A DNA stretch of 64,000 nucleotides from Fistulifera solaris (taxonomy: Eukaryota > Bacillariophyta > Bacillariophyceae > Naviculales > Stauroneidaceae), in the NCBI GenBank assembly GCA_030295235.1, contig AP026141.1, positions 558,001 through 622,000 of the forward strand, written 5' to 3'. The stretch's first letter is position 1. Each line of letters opens with the position of its first letter. Both the position numbers and the translations under genes were made by a program. Below the pieces are notes generated by a model. It searched no databases, was not told the origin of the DNA, and saw only the letters and a program-made list of their open reading frames with translations. Positions 42,756-53,351 of this stretch are shown piece by piece.

Positions 42756-44156
42756 TCACAATCCTTCCAAAGACACCATTTTGAATTCCGTTGTTCCGTC
42801 TTTCGTTACTCGGTGAGTCAGAATAGGCGGCGGCACCGGCGGCACTTCCGCAGCAATCGTAAAACTCCGAAACAAGCGTTCGTAACATGCTTCCGCCTCT
42901 GCCAAGGTCGACTTGTGATAGACTTCGACCAAGACATCGCCTGTACGCACGGCGTCTCCGACTTGACGGTGAAATCGCATCCCCGCCCACGGATCGACCG
43001 ATGCACCGGCTTGGGTACGACCGGCACCCAATGCCACGGCGATTAAACCCACTTCGAGTGCGTTAATGTCGTGCACGTAGCCATCGTGGCGTGCGCGCAA
43101 CGCAAAGGATACGGTATCGACCGGCGCCGTTCGTGTCATGTACGTCTCACAATCCGAAACGGCCGTGACATCGCCGCCTTGGGCTTGGACCATTTCTTTG
43201 AATTTCGCTAATGCTTGGCCACTTTTCAATTGTTGATACGCCTTTATCACGCACGACTCGTACGAGACTGTTGGATTCTGGTGATGCAACATTTCTCCGG
43301 CTTGATGGATAATCAATTCAATCAATGCTTGACTTTGCCGAACGGTGGTATTGTCTTGCCATCCTTGCAACAATCGTATGCATTCCCATACTTCCAGCCA
43401 ATTGCCCGTCGCCCATCCCAAAGGATGATCCATCCGCGTCAAGAACGCCGTCGTGGGACACAATCCATTCGCTTCTCCTGTAGCAACTAAACTCATGGCC
43501 AATTGATGGGCTTCGTCTCGACTGGGTGAAAAGGCTCCCACACCATATTTGACATCCAAAACCAGTGAATTCGGCCGTTCGGCAATTTTCTTGGACATGA
43601 TACTACCGGTAATCAAGGGGATGGACCAGACGGTCCCCGTGACATCCCGTAGGGCATACAATTTCGCATCGGCCGGACAGATCGAGGGTCCCGTGGTATT
43701 AATAATGCACCCGACTTTTTGACAAATGCTTTGAAACTCGGCGACATTGAAATCGGTCCGAAAGCCCTGAATACTCTCCAGTTTGTCAATCGTGCCTCCT
43801 GTATGCATCAAACTTCGTCCAGCGTACATCCCTATTTGAATGTTTCCGAAACTTGCGACTAAGGGAGCTAACACAATCGAAACCGAATCCGAAACTCCTC
43901 CCGTGGAATGCTTGTCGCAGCGGTACGTACTGGAGGACCACAGTAGTTGCTCTCCCGATTCGACCATGCAACGGGTCAACGTTGCTGTTTCACGGGCGGA
44001 CAATCCGTTACAACAAACGGCCATGAGCCACGCCGACATTTGATAATCTTTGACGTTTCCTTGCAGGTATTGCTGCAAGAAGGTTTCAATCTCTTCGTCC
44101 GTGTGTTCGCGCAATTGAAACCGACGGGTGCGTATGAATTCGACCGGGTTAAACAT
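42756..44156 (-). CDS. Thymidine phosphorylase (DeoA/TYMP-type)
   Basis: Splits thymidine with phosphate into thymine and deoxyribose-1-phosphate in pyrimidine salvage. A 466-residue protein from ATG 44156, close to E. coli DeoA length; the in-phase extension to 44231 is not needed. The alpha domain begins FNPVEFIRTRR; the phosphate-binding DKHSTGGVSDSVS lies at 81-93, and YAGRSLMHTGGTIDKLE and ITGSIMSKKIAE complete the active site. The C-terminal domain includes VGLIAVALGAGRTQ and DPWAGMRFH. The frame is intact. It is head-to-head with the SWIM/MULE gene across about 950 bp. Confidence 0.93.
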   Translation of the reverse strand: MFNPVEFIRTRRFQLREHTDEEIETFLQQYLQGNVKDYQMSAWLMAVCCNGLSARETATLTRCMVESGEQLLWSSSTYRCDKHSTGGVSDSVSIVLAPLVASFGNIQIGMYAGRSLMHTGGTIDKLESIQGFRTDFNVAEFQSICQKVGCIINTTGPSICPADAKLYALRDVTGTVWSIPLITGSIMSKKIAERPNSLVLDVKYGVGAFSPSRDEAHQLAMSLVATGEANGLCPTTAFLTRMDHPLGWATGNWLEVWECIRLLQGWQDNTTVRQSQALIELIIHQAGEMLHHQNPTVSYESCVIKAYQQLKSGQALAKFKEMVQAQGGDVTAVSDCETYMTRTAPVDTVSFALRARHDGYVHDINALEVGLIAVALGAGRTQAGASVDPWAGMRFHRQVGDAVRTGDVLVEVYHKSTLAEAEACYERLFRSFTIAAEVPPVPPPILTHRVTKDGTTEFKMVSLEGL

Positions 44157-44235
44157 TGTGTGTGTTGCGAATATTGTGATGTGAAATAGTTGTATAGAAA
44201 GGGAAGAAATCCGAGGAAAGAAGAGTTGCAATAAG

Positions 44236-44398
44236 GAGCAGCGTGATGGCAGCGCTTTGTGCTGTCACGCTTTCTTGTCTCAATGATTGAAGAATCGAAA
44301 GGATTGCAAACGATTGAAGGAACGGGAAAGTAATTAAGAGCAGCGTGAAAAAATTTTAGGTGAAAGAAGGAATAAGAAAGTATCTAACAGCAGCGTGA
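44236..44398. repeat. Degenerate about 50-bp repeats with agcagcgtga core
   Basis: gagcagcgtga at 44236-44246 and 44338-44348 and agcagcgtga at 44389-44398 are spaced 102 and 50 bp; the sequence before the second and third copies (ggaacgggaaag versus ggaataagaaag) is also alike. The first copy lies in a near-palindrome (agcgtgatggcagc ... gctgtcacgct). Located just upstream of thymidine phosphorylase, so it may regulate that gene. Confidence 0.65.
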
Positions 44399-44601
44399 CA
44401 ACAATGATAGATGATGAGACTTTGTGGCAAATGCGTTTTGTCGCCTCTTATATACTCGGAGTATTTGTTTTTTGCGGACGAGGCGGGCTCGCGCGCAGCC
44501 GAGCGCGGTCATGCGAAATACGGACTAAAATAAAATGAAATGAAAATTGAGAGTTTAGCGTACTTATGTCCTATCCCTGTAACAGATTCATTAATCCCTC
44601 T

Positions 44602-44621
44602 CTCTAGGTTAATACCTAGAG
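44602..44621. repeat. Short hairpin ctctaggt-taat-acctagag
   Basis: A perfect 8-bp inverted repeat with a 4-base loop, extended by imperfect pairing of taatcc (from 44592) and ggatta (to 44628). Confidence 0.7.
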
Positions 44622-45105
44622 CGGATTACCAAGTCATCACCGAGGCATTGAACATGGGGGCTGCCATCTGATTCGGAGCAGAGAGCGCCGTCATGAATTA
44701 TGAATGATTATGAATCACGAGTCACAACTGCGGCCTCCTGTGGACACGGGGAGTCAGAGTTCAAGTGCACACATGTTCGATGTTGATCACCGTCGATTGT
44801 TTTACAAAAATGAGTTCCGTTCTGCATTATTTTGGCAATGCAAATCTCAGCGGATCGTTTTTCAAAGTGACTATAACCTTGAAATGTAGACGACCTTTTC
44901 CACGACTGCTGAAGTCTTGAATGAGAAGGAACTGCTGTCACCGTTCACCGTACGTCCGTCGAACGGAAAAGCCATCACCGCGTGCAACTTTGGCAAAACG
45001 CTCCGTGTTATTTTTGGGTGTTGCTTTTTCTACTCCGTATTATTATTTCTACTTTCTACGTTCCCTTTTCCTTTACCTCATTCATTCTAAAAAGCCCATA
45101 ACATC

Positions 45106-47790
45106 ATGTCTTCGTCGTCTTCAGTCACAGCTCTCTTTGTCTTTCGCACTCTCATGGAACAATACGGCCTGAAAGAAGCGGATCCGTTTCACTGGGAAGC
45201 CAAATGTTTCGGTTTGCCCATTTTGAAAGACGATTTGGATGCTTTGGTGCGATCCATTGCCTTTTCGTACGAAGGACATTTGTTAGAACGAACCGATAAG
45301 AGCACGAATTACTATCAATATCGTTGTATCGGCTGTTGTCAAGAAGTCAACGACACGGAAGCAGAATCCGAACGGCCCTTTTCGTTGTATTTCAAACAAC
45401 GCAAGCATGATCCTCGTTATTTTGATATCTGCCCTTCCAAATGCCATTTTCGCCACACTCATCACAATCATCAACCCACTTTTATTGTACCCGAAAAATA
45501 CAAGGGCGGAATGTTGGAAATTTATAAAAATTCACCCATTCTGTTACACTATTTTCAACAACTTTTCCAAGGCGACGAACCCTCGAAAGAAGCTCGATCG
45601 TACAAAACGGCCATGGCGTTTCTCTCCACCACGAAATTAGCCCAAGCCGCCATGTCGTCTTCGACGTATTCGCGACTCTATCAATACTTTCATCAACTGT
45701 ATCAACAAGAACAACACAATTATCATTCATTGTTGCGACCTTATTTGTTGCAATATATTGCTCAGAATCGGACGGCCAATGTTTTTCTACAAGCCGATAC
45801 GGAAGGTTCCCTGTATCGTATGTTTCTCTCGGTGCCCGAGGTGGCGCAATTGGTCGAAACGGTCGGTGTGAATGGATTGTTTGTCGATACCGTCACTTCC
45901 ACGAAGAAGGATTATCACGGGACTTTACTGTATGTCATGGCTTTCACTGGTCAAGCCGAATGGATAGCCTTGGCAGCCGCTTGGTGTCCTCAAGACAATG
46001 CCGCGGGGCTACTCTTTGTCGTGCAAATGCTGGCGGCTTCCGGAATATCGTTCTCAAAAACACCCGTCTATACGAGTCAGGGGGCCTTCTTGAGTGCCGT
46101 GACAGTCGCGCAACGCGATTTTCAAATCGAAGTATCTCTCAAATACACCATCGATCTACTTCTGACGCAAATTATTCGACATTTTTCCATCGACGCGAAT
46201 GACCCACGTGTTCCCGAAATTCGACAACACATCCATGCGTTGCAGGCGGCACCGACCATTGCCTCCTTTCTCGTGGCGTGTGAGAAATTTCGAAACATGG
46301 TTCCGGAACGAGCGACTCCTGTCTTAAAGTATATGATGCGAAACATTCATCCTCGTCATTGGACCGTCTTTGGGAACAATGCTCAAATCTCGGATGAGGA
46401 ATGGGCGCCGGACTATTTTAATTGTCTGGGCCGGTACATGGGCATCACGGATCACTGGACCGTTGTGCAACGCGAGTTTCTTCACGATCCGGTGCCCTTG
46501 GGTCAGAAGTTTCCGCTCCTGGGGTTTTTGCGATCGAATCGTGCGGAATCGACGGCCGAATGGTTTCAGAAACAACAAGTTCGGAATGGCCTACCACCGG
46601 ATGCCGCGCATCACTTTTTGAGTGTATCGGCGGCCGCGATCACGCACTGTCAGCACCAAATAGCCGTCATGCATTCCCGAAAAATTCCATGTACGGATAT
46701 CGCAGCCCGACTCTTCGTCGAAGCCACCCGTGGACGGGAACGCTGCAGTGTGCCGACGGCGCATCCTCCCAATGTGCCCATCCATATCACAGATACGACA
46801 CAAGGCTTTCAACGCATGTATATCGTCCGGCACAATGCAACGGATTCGACTCGAGCGTATACCTGCACGTGTTATCTTTTTAGCAATTACGGTGTCCCAT
46901 GCTGCCATATTCTGGCCGTTCGAAAGGCACAGAAGAAAAGCGATCACGATCTTCCAAAACTGCTACCCAAATGGGGCAGTGTAGAAGCCGTGGCAAACTA
47001 TTTGACACGCGGGCGGCAATCACAGCAACCATACTCTATGAAACTATCTTGTTGGTCTGATATTCGAGTCAAAACAGACGAGGATGTCCTGAAACCAGCT
47101 CCTGTGTACATTTCGAGCCCAACGACCGAGAACTTGACCAACGCATTATCAAGCAGCAGTCGAAAACTGCCGAGTTCCGCTCAACCCCCTAAAAAGAAAA
47201 AAGCCCGCACGACACAGGCGTCGGAAGCAAATTCAGATGAGGTTCCGAATAGTTCGGAAAGTGAGCAGCGGTCGTTCGACGACATTGTTGGCGGTCGAGT
47301 ACTGGTGGCGCATGTCGCGGTTCCCGACATTCTGATGCGGCACGGTATTCAATGGAAGGTCGACGAAAATATTGGCGGCGAGTTTTCTCGACGGACTGAT
47401 GCGCTACCAACGACTCCTCCACTACAGATGAAAAGCAAGAAAAAGGGTGTCGAGACGGAGGACGTGATTGCCCGGAAAAGGGAAGCTGCTTGGTTTTTGG
47501 AAGAAATGGTACACCGTGAAGTTTTCGTTGCCCATACTAACACAAGGCAAATTGATTCGGCGGCTCATCAAGCAGTGCTCTGCACCGCAAGAAAAGAAGA
47601 AGCACCGGATGACTCTCTGGCTCGTGCACTGTCATTTTCGCAAAGACTTGTAGACATTGGAGCTCATCACGAACCAGTCGAGCAAGATGGATTGGGCGAT
47701 GCTGTAATTGCTCGCGAAGCGGACTTGAGTGCCAAGGATGGAGGCAGCCTCACAGTTGAAACGAGGGAAGTGGTGGACATGATGATCTAG
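45106..47790 (+). CDS. Mutator-transposase-derived SWIM zinc-finger protein
   Basis: An uninterrupted 894-residue frame. The N-terminus has a Cys/His cluster (YRCIGCCQEV ... CPSKCHFRHTHHNH), like a WRKY-GCM1/FLYWCH-type finger. Residues about 250-350 resemble the MULE transposase core: NGLFVDTVTS with a first Asp at D261, AFTGQAEWIALA, then KTPVYTSQGAFLSAV, where the usual second Asp (TD) is replaced by S324. The SWIM finger at about 583-606 is intact (TCTCYLFSNYGVPCCHIL). The C-terminal 250 residues are polar with a nuclear-signal-like KKKKAR. This domain order is typical of MULE transposases and their domesticated relatives (FAR1/FHY3, MUSTANG). Loss of a catalytic Asp, an intact long frame and no terminal inverted repeat I can see suggest a domesticated host gene, perhaps a transcription factor. 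Confidence 0.75.
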   Translation: MSSSSSVTALFVFRTLMEQYGLKEADPFHWEAKCFGLPILKDDLDALVRSIAFSYEGHLLERTDKSTNYYQYRCIGCCQEVNDTEAESERPFSLYFKQRKHDPRYFDICPSKCHFRHTHHNHQPTFIVPEKYKGGMLEIYKNSPILLHYFQQLFQGDEPSKEARSYKTAMAFLSTTKLAQAAMSSSTYSRLYQYFHQLYQQEQHNYHSLLRPYLLQYIAQNRTANVFLQADTEGSLYRMFLSVPEVAQLVETVGVNGLFVDTVTSTKKDYHGTLLYVMAFTGQAEWIALAAAWCPQDNAAGLLFVVQMLAASGISFSKTPVYTSQGAFLSAVTVAQRDFQIEVSLKYTIDLLLTQIIRHFSIDANDPRVPEIRQHIHALQAAPTIASFLVACEKFRNMVPERATPVLKYMMRNIHPRHWTVFGNNAQISDEEWAPDYFNCLGRYMGITDHWTVVQREFLHDPVPLGQKFPLLGFLRSNRAESTAEWFQKQQVRNGLPPDAAHHFLSVSAAAITHCQHQIAVMHSRKIPCTDIAARLFVEATRGRERCSVPTAHPPNVPIHITDTTQGFQRMYIVRHNATDSTRAYTCTCYLFSNYGVPCCHILAVRKAQKKSDHDLPKLLPKWGSVEAVANYLTRGRQSQQPYSMKLSCWSDIRVKTDEDVLKPAPVYISSPTTENLTNALSSSSRKLPSSAQPPKKKKARTTQASEANSDEVPNSSESEQRSFDDIVGGRVLVAHVAVPDILMRHGIQWKVDENIGGEFSRRTDALPTTPPLQMKSKKKGVETEDVIARKREAAWFLEEMVHREVFVAHTNTRQIDSAAHQAVLCTARKEEAPDDSLARALSFSQRLVDIGAHHEPVEQDGLGDAVIAREADLSAKDGGSLTVETREVVDMMI

Positions 47791-48210
47791 AGTGAAAGAA
47801 TTTTGACACGAATTTTATGCTTGGGCTTCATTCCTGGGCGAATGGTCGACAACTCAATTCAAACGTACAAGCTTGGAAAACGCATAGTGCTTTACAACTG
47901 CATTGCGCAAGCAGATCAACAAGAAGAATGATGTCTTCGCTGTCGATCGTCTCCTTATGAATTTTGAGAAAAGCAACGATTTTAGCTGCTTATGGCTACT
48001 TAGTTATCTTCAATGGTCAGTAAACTACTTTAACAATTACACATAGGTCGATTGCTGAATTTCCTCTCTTTTATGCGGCTGAGGGCTCTTTGGCTGTATA
48101 CGATCCCGGAACAGCCTCGCATGCAATTAAAAAATGTTCTCGATGGATACAGAATGCGAGCCTCATCAAGCGATTATAGCAGCCGTCATTTAACTTATGA
48201 ATTGTCGCTT
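47791..48210. other. Convergent 3' flanks, no gene seen
   Basis: Between the SWIM protein and the RING protein. No terminal inverted repeat matching DNA upstream of 45106 is evident by eye. Confidence 0.45.
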
Positions 48211-49329
48211 TCAAGCATCCCGTGGGGCTTCTTCTTGAAGATTTTCTGTTACACCCGTTTCTTCTCCTCCATTTTCAGTACTGTTGCTGTCTAGCTGTTC
48301 CGTCGCAGAAGCTTGCAAACTAGCCGCAATGGCCATGGCCAACTGCTCTTCTTCCGTCAACCCGGTCATGAACAGGTCACTCGACGTTGACAATAATCCC
48401 AAAGATTGACGTTCTTCCATACTCAACGACATGGTCGCCTCCAGTAAGGCCGCATCATCCGATCCATTTCGATCCTGATCCAAAGCATTCAAAATTCGAT
48501 TCCAATCTCGTCGTGCCGTACCTCCTCCGAGTCGTAACACGCGTGTATTCTCATTCGTATTATTCCGATTCATCAAACTATTCCGATGATGCTCCAATTC
48601 ATTTTGTATCCACCGTTCTTCTTCTTCCATCCGCAGTCGCAGCGCCAAGGGATGTTTTTGTTGTGCTTGCATTTCGGCTTCGAGTTGCCGACGTTCGGAA
48701 GCCGACAGTGCCAAAGCTTCCAGTGGAGGTGACTCGCGTCCTTCGGACGAAATGCTTTCGGATCGTGCTTTCATCAACAAGAATCGGGAATCTTGTTCGA
48801 GTGAGGCACCAAAGATATTGGTGGAGGTGCTGCTGTGGCCGGACGAGGTCATGCCCGAAGCGTGAAAATCGCTGGTGCTGTGCGCCGAAGATGCCGAAAG
48901 AGTCTCTTCGGCCAGTGGTTGGGGACAATTCTCATCGTGAGGAGGTTCGTATTCTTCGGGTGGTGGTTGTTTGTTTTCAATGGCCCGTTCGGGGTCATTC
49001 CGTGCCCGAATCCGTTCTTCTTCGACCGCCCGTTGTTGCAATTCATTATGAGTGAGGCCTTGTTTGATCGATACAACCAATTTCGGATTGTTACAAAACG
49101 GACAGACCGATTTTTCTCGTTGAGGGTGCACTTGCAGATAACATTCCGTACACAATACGGCCTGACAACATTTGGTGACATTGACTTGTCCGTAATTCAG
49201 GAAGCAAATGGGGCATTCATGGTCCGATTCTTTCGTTCTTCGTTCCGTTCCTTTCTGTCGCGCCGCTAATTTTCCGTCTCCGATTAATCGACGAATCACT
49301 TTATCTTCCCAGTGACAAGATGGATACAA
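48211..49329 (-). CDS. Sip5-like RING-finger protein, 5' end uncertain
   Basis: About 370 residues. After DKVIRRLIGDGKLAARQKG comes a RING-type finger (ECPICFLNYGQVNVTKCC ... CTECYLQVHP ... CPFC) with all zinc ligands, matching the Sip5 family. The middle is Ser/Glu-rich; near the C-terminus EEEQLAMAIAASLQAS resembles a ubiquitin-interacting motif, so a ubiquitin-linked role is likely. The frame begins without an ATG at 49329. A plausible small first exon is 49530-49509 (MNDVDRV, donor gtaagt), spliced to an acceptor before 49304, giving MNDVDRV joined to DKVIRRL; this is inferred from the DNA alone. Confidence 0.78.
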   Translation of the reverse strand: MYPSCHWEDKVIRRLIGDGKLAARQKGTERRTKESDHECPICFLNYGQVNVTKCCQAVLCTECYLQVHPQREKSVCPFCNNPKLVVSIKQGLTHNELQQRAVEEERIRARNDPERAIENKQPPPEEYEPPHDENCPQPLAEETLSASSAHSTSDFHASGMTSSGHSSTSTNIFGASLEQDSRFLLMKARSESISSEGRESPPLEALALSASERRQLEAEMQAQQKHPLALRLRMEEEERWIQNELEHHRNSLMNRNNTNENTRVLRLGGGTARRDWNRILNALDQDRNGSDDAALLEATMSLSMEERQSLGLLSTSSDLFMTGLTEEEQLAMAIAASLQASATEQLDSNSTENGGEETGVTENLQEEAPRDA

Positions 49330-50165
49330 TCTGTTGTGAAAAGACGATTATGCGAACACTTCAGTGAGAGAAGGAGGATTTATCACGAAAAGATAGAACG
49401 TATAATCGACTTAATTGATAAGAACAAGCGTCCTATCCTATTCCTCAAGCAAGTAACATCCAGAATCTTTTATCACCCTCTGCTCTTTTCGTCCTTAAAG
49501 GAACTTACCCACTCGGTCGACATCGTTCATCCAATTCGAGTCGACTTAAACCGAGAACATTCGATTGCCGTAATCGTCCTCCTATTCTTCCGCTTTCCTG
49601 TGATGCTTTATTTCCCATTTTTTGTACGAAGCTTGTTCTTCCTTAACCAAAAGAGGAAGCAAGAGATCCGAGGATAATATGAAAAGACAAATGAAGGTAG
49701 TAATGATCGTCAAAGTCTCATGCCAGTTGGTTCTTATACGTTCTCCCCCTCTCTTGTTTATTGCGATCTCGTCTCTTTTACGTCATGCAGAAAACCTCAC
49801 AACGAAAAGAACCGCGCCGCGTCTCTTCGAGGTGCGCCAAACAGAACGAGAACGGAAACGGAGTCACGCATGTTCTTCACTTTTCGCTGTACAGTAAAAT
49901 ATTTATGGCATACAAACTGTAGGAAAGACCTACTTTTTTGCTGTATTGCGTCAGAGTGACCAAACCATGTCTCGTGTCTCGCACCGACGCGGAATTCGGG
50001 GGAAGGATGTTCGCTCTCTCGATAGCTAGAGCGATGACGAGCTAGCTTTAGGCACTCTACTTCGATGCTACGACCATAAAAAAATACATTCATCAAGCAA
50101 TCATAAAAAGCACAACAAATCAAGCTGAAAAGTTTTGTTTTCGGGTTCCCAGGCCTAGCTAAAAT
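49330..50165. other. Intergenic, candidate first exon of the RING gene
   Basis: Holds the possible small exon at 49530-49509 of the RING gene and otherwise AT-rich sequence. Several ORFs of 80-120 codons lack support and I do not call them. Confidence 0.4.
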
Positions 50166-51553
50166 TCATCGTGCACTTCTTTTTTTCCTTCGTTGTCTTC
50201 GTCGACGACCCAAAGTAGTTTGCGTAGTATGCAGTCGATCAATCCATTTATTGATGGTTTCTAGATCCGGATGATTGTGAAAACGCACCAAATCGACTTC
50301 ATCGTTGTATTCTTCATCGCCGTGCCCCGCCGGTACCAACGCCAACAACAGGGGATACCGTTTCAGGTCAAATTCTTTCGCCAAAGCCAAATTCTTGGCG
50401 CGACTTTCACCAAACAAAAACTTATCCCGGTGTTGATACGCCACCGAAGCAAACATGGCACCGGTTTCGTACTTGTCCGACAGTAACAAAATGGCCGCAT
50501 CGTGCTTTTCATTCGATGGATGCAACAATGGCTCAATCAAACGTTCTTGCAAATGTTCGACGGAATTAATGTTGCGAATGTTATCGGTCGGCATGTTCTG
50601 CGTGACAAATTCGTGCAACTGGCGAGCATTGGGCAGTTTCGAGTCGTCGTAGAACGTGTGCTGACCGGCCACGACAAAGGCGAATTGTGGTAAATCTTCT
50701 AAATCAATTCCCAATTCGAGACAGAAATTGGCTTCGTCCTTGTTGCGACCACAATTCATGGCCCCAATCTTGTATGAACCCGAGATTTTGCTGGCCAGCG
50801 TTTCGATCGGACCCTTGGCTTTTTCGCTGCGAGGATGTTGGTAATCGTAAAAAACAATCAACCACAAATATTTGGATTTCTCGTTGGGATATTTCGGTTT
50901 TCCGAGTCGTGTCACGTTGGGGATATCTTTGAACCAGTCCACTTTGGGTGCGGCTGTCTTGGGTTTTCCGGGTCGGGCTCCTCCTCCAAATTGCGCTCCT
51001 CCATCAAAGCCATCAAAATGAACTTTGAAATTACCCGATTCAAAACCACCCATTCCCCCCTGCACCAAACATTTCTTGAAACATGGAGAAAGGATCAAAT
51101 TGGAAGGTATGCCCACCCGCACTTCCTGCATTGAATTTGAAATTGTACGTTTGACCTCCACCGAAACCACCACCACCGGCCGAGCCAAATCCACCCGCAT
51201 TCGGATCCATACCTCGCTCCATCATTTCGAGTCCTTGTTTACCGTATTGATCGTACACTTTGCGTTTGTCGTCATCCGATAAGATCGAATAGGCTTCACT
51301 GACTTTGACAAAGATTTCTTCGGCCTTTTTCTTTTTCGTCGTCGGGTACTTTGTCGGGATGATATTTGAGAGCCAATTTGCGATACGCGGCTTTGATATC
51401 TTTCGCATTGGCCTTTTTGCTGACACCGAGAATGTCGTAATAATCATCCTTGGCGGCAAAATTGGCGTGTCGGGCGGCTTTTCCGTGCGATGAGAGAATT
51501 GTCAAGAACAGGAGAAGCCAGAAGAGCCGTAATGATTGTTGTTGTAATTTCAT
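50166..51553 (-). CDS. ER J-domain protein with thioredoxin-like domains, two frame changes
   Basis: ATG 51553 opens a signal peptide ([20 protein letters not shown]), then a J domain ([24 protein letters not shown] with HPD) and a Gly/Phe-rich linker. The main C-terminal body has two thioredoxin-like stretches ([32 protein letters not shown], and later [18 protein letters not shown]), but no CXXC, so redox activity is unlikely. This layout recalls ER DNAJC10/16-type proteins. Frame changes lie in the A/T run at 51326-51336 (one base too many) and in six C at 51055-51060. The C-terminus is strongly basic ([11 protein letters not shown]) without a KDEL-type signal. Likely an ER Hsp70 co-chaperone. 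Confidence 0.85.
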
Positions 51554-52036
51554 AGTGACAGGAAAACAAGAGGCCGGGCGAACGATTCGAATCAGAGGAT
51601 AATGATAACGAGTTGTTGATTGCTTTGGCTTTTATAACACTGTTGTTCTTGTTGCATGCAACATTATTTGTTATTTGTCGCGATGAAAGAGCCGAAAACG
51701 TAAAAGAAAAAAGGCGCGACCGAAAAGATCTCGGAGGCAGATGACGCAAAGTACTTTTAAACGGATACTCGATAAGGACATAAGTCCATCTTGTAGGAAA
51801 TGACACGTGGAACAATTCTTGGAATAATCTCGACCCAAACGACATCGTACCGGTACCGAAGACATTTTCGAACACCACGACTCAAAAATTCAGCGACGAG
51901 ATGAGCGACAGAAATCTTTCCGCAATCGTTTCTGTGCAGTCAATTGACTCTTATTGTTCAGAGTGCTGTTCCTTTACATTCCGTTCTTCTTCAGCTATAA
52001 GAGCACATTCAATTCATTCCAATCGCTCAAGACACC
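51554..52036. other. Divergent intergenic, no gene seen
   Basis: Upstream of the ER J gene (minus) and LITAF-like gene 1 (plus). Confidence 0.5.
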
Positions 52037-52743
52037 ATGACTGTAAAGGTAAGTTGATCGCGGTGCAGCGTTTTCGGAGTCATCATCTTCTTCCTTTCAC
52101 TCACGATGATTGGGGGCCTTGCTACGACCGCACACCATAAAGACGAACCAACCGACAAGAAACCCGATGTAGAGGAACCCGATATTCCGTTCGCCGAGGC
52201 ATTGTCTATACCGCCGCAAAATGTGTCAGTCGCCCAAGCAGCTCCTCCGGCACCGACAGCACCGACGGCACCGACGCAGAGTACTACGACAGCAGTGCCC
52301 ACGGGGGCGGCTCCGTCGGGTGGAGTGTATCATATTCCCAATTTGGGACGTCAACCCAAATCGCTCAAGTGTCCGAACTGTCAGCAAGATACGCAAACTG
52401 ACGTGACGAATCAAGTCGACGCTTTTACGTTTGTGTTTTGCGTCATCATCTTCCTTTTGTTTTGGCCTTTGTTCTGGTTGGTAGGTGGGATTGAGCGTTT
52501 TGTCTCTTTTTTTGTGGCGGTGTCACTCTGTCTCACGTGTGGTTCTTGTCGTCTACGCAGCCCTTTGTTCTTCCTCCCTGCAAAGCAGCCGTTCACGTCT
52601 GTCCCAAGTGCCGCAAGCAACTGGGAAAGACCCCCACTCTGCTGTGGCTAAGTAGTAGAATGCTTTTGCAGAGCCGCCATTGGTCACGAATACGACTTTT
52701 CATCATTAAAAAGGACATGTGTTTCCATCCGTTTAGTATTTAA
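52037..52743 (+). CDS. LITAF-like zinc-ribbon membrane protein, copy 1, three exons
   Basis: Modelled by comparison with copy 2: short exon 1 at 52037-52048 or 52049 (MTVK), intron to 52142, exon 2 at 52143-52480, intron 52481-52560 and exon 3 at 52561-52743. Exon 2 has an acidic then Pro/Ala/Thr-rich N-terminus, CPNCQQDTQTDVTNQV and a hydrophobic segment (FVFCVIIFLLFWPLFWL); exon 3 adds PFVLPPCKAAVHVCPKC. This split CXXC-hydrophobic-CXXC order is the LITAF/CDIP domain, which sits on endosome/lysosome membranes. Exon 1 is one base shorter than in copy 2, so the frame at the first splice joins only if a base is missing there; alternatively translation starts at ATG 52106. The C-terminal 30 residues past the domain are unsupported. 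Confidence 0.65.
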
Positions 52744-53351
52744 ATAGCAATATTCATTATGAATGAGTTGCCCGTAAATCGCGTGTTGTAAAGTCTCGAA
52801 AATACACTGCAGTTTCAACCAATTCTTGTTTCGGAAATTATGATTCGTATCATTGTCATCCAATAGAATCTTCCGTTTATTTCCCGTCCCTTTCCCAGTT
52901 CGGAGCGTGACATAGATCAGACTGTGATCGATATAAGCATTCATTCACGATTTCATCAACCGACGCCAGCTGCCAGGTGTCACTACATTCTTTCTTACTC
53001 AAAATGCGAATATTTAACGGCTAACGCGAATGACTATACAATGTAAAGTATAGAGAAACAAAAACACAATCTTCCAATTTCCAATTCCAACCTCCAACTT
53101 CCGAGTTCCGAGTACTGTTTCTAGGTAACACGAAAGAAATTCTACCTATCAACTATCAATTACTCTGTATCAAGCGTATTATTTGATTTTATCAAGCACG
53201 ACGGTATTGCGAGCTTCCGAGTCGTCGGTCGTCGCATCTTCTTTTTCATTATTTTTTGATGATTCTGGTCATAATTTTTGCCGGATTCGTAAAGCAAGCC
53301 CTCACTTCCATTTTTGAACAAATCTTCGACCACTCCGATCTTCTGACGAAC
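52744..53351. other. Intergenic between LITAF-like genes
   Basis: A repetitive patch near 53070-53115 (ttccaatttccaattccaacctcc...) is present. No gene is seen. Confidence 0.5.

Larger units (their letters stand above)
44157..45105. other. Divergent intergenic with degenerate repeats and a hairpin
   Basis: Holds three copies of agcagcgtga ending 44246, 44348 and 44398 and a hairpin at 44602-44621 (described separately), plus a GC-rich patch at 44475-44515. No gene is called. Confidence 0.5.

Noticed and set aside
45106-47790. An active autonomous Mutator transposon
   Set aside because: No terminal inverted repeats seen and one catalytic Asp appears replaced; domestication fits better, though I cannot search for other copies.
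51580-51600. A tRNA-like TTCGAATC T-loop string
   Set aside because: No matching acceptor or anticodon stems in the surrounding sequence. I found no tRNA in the window by eye.
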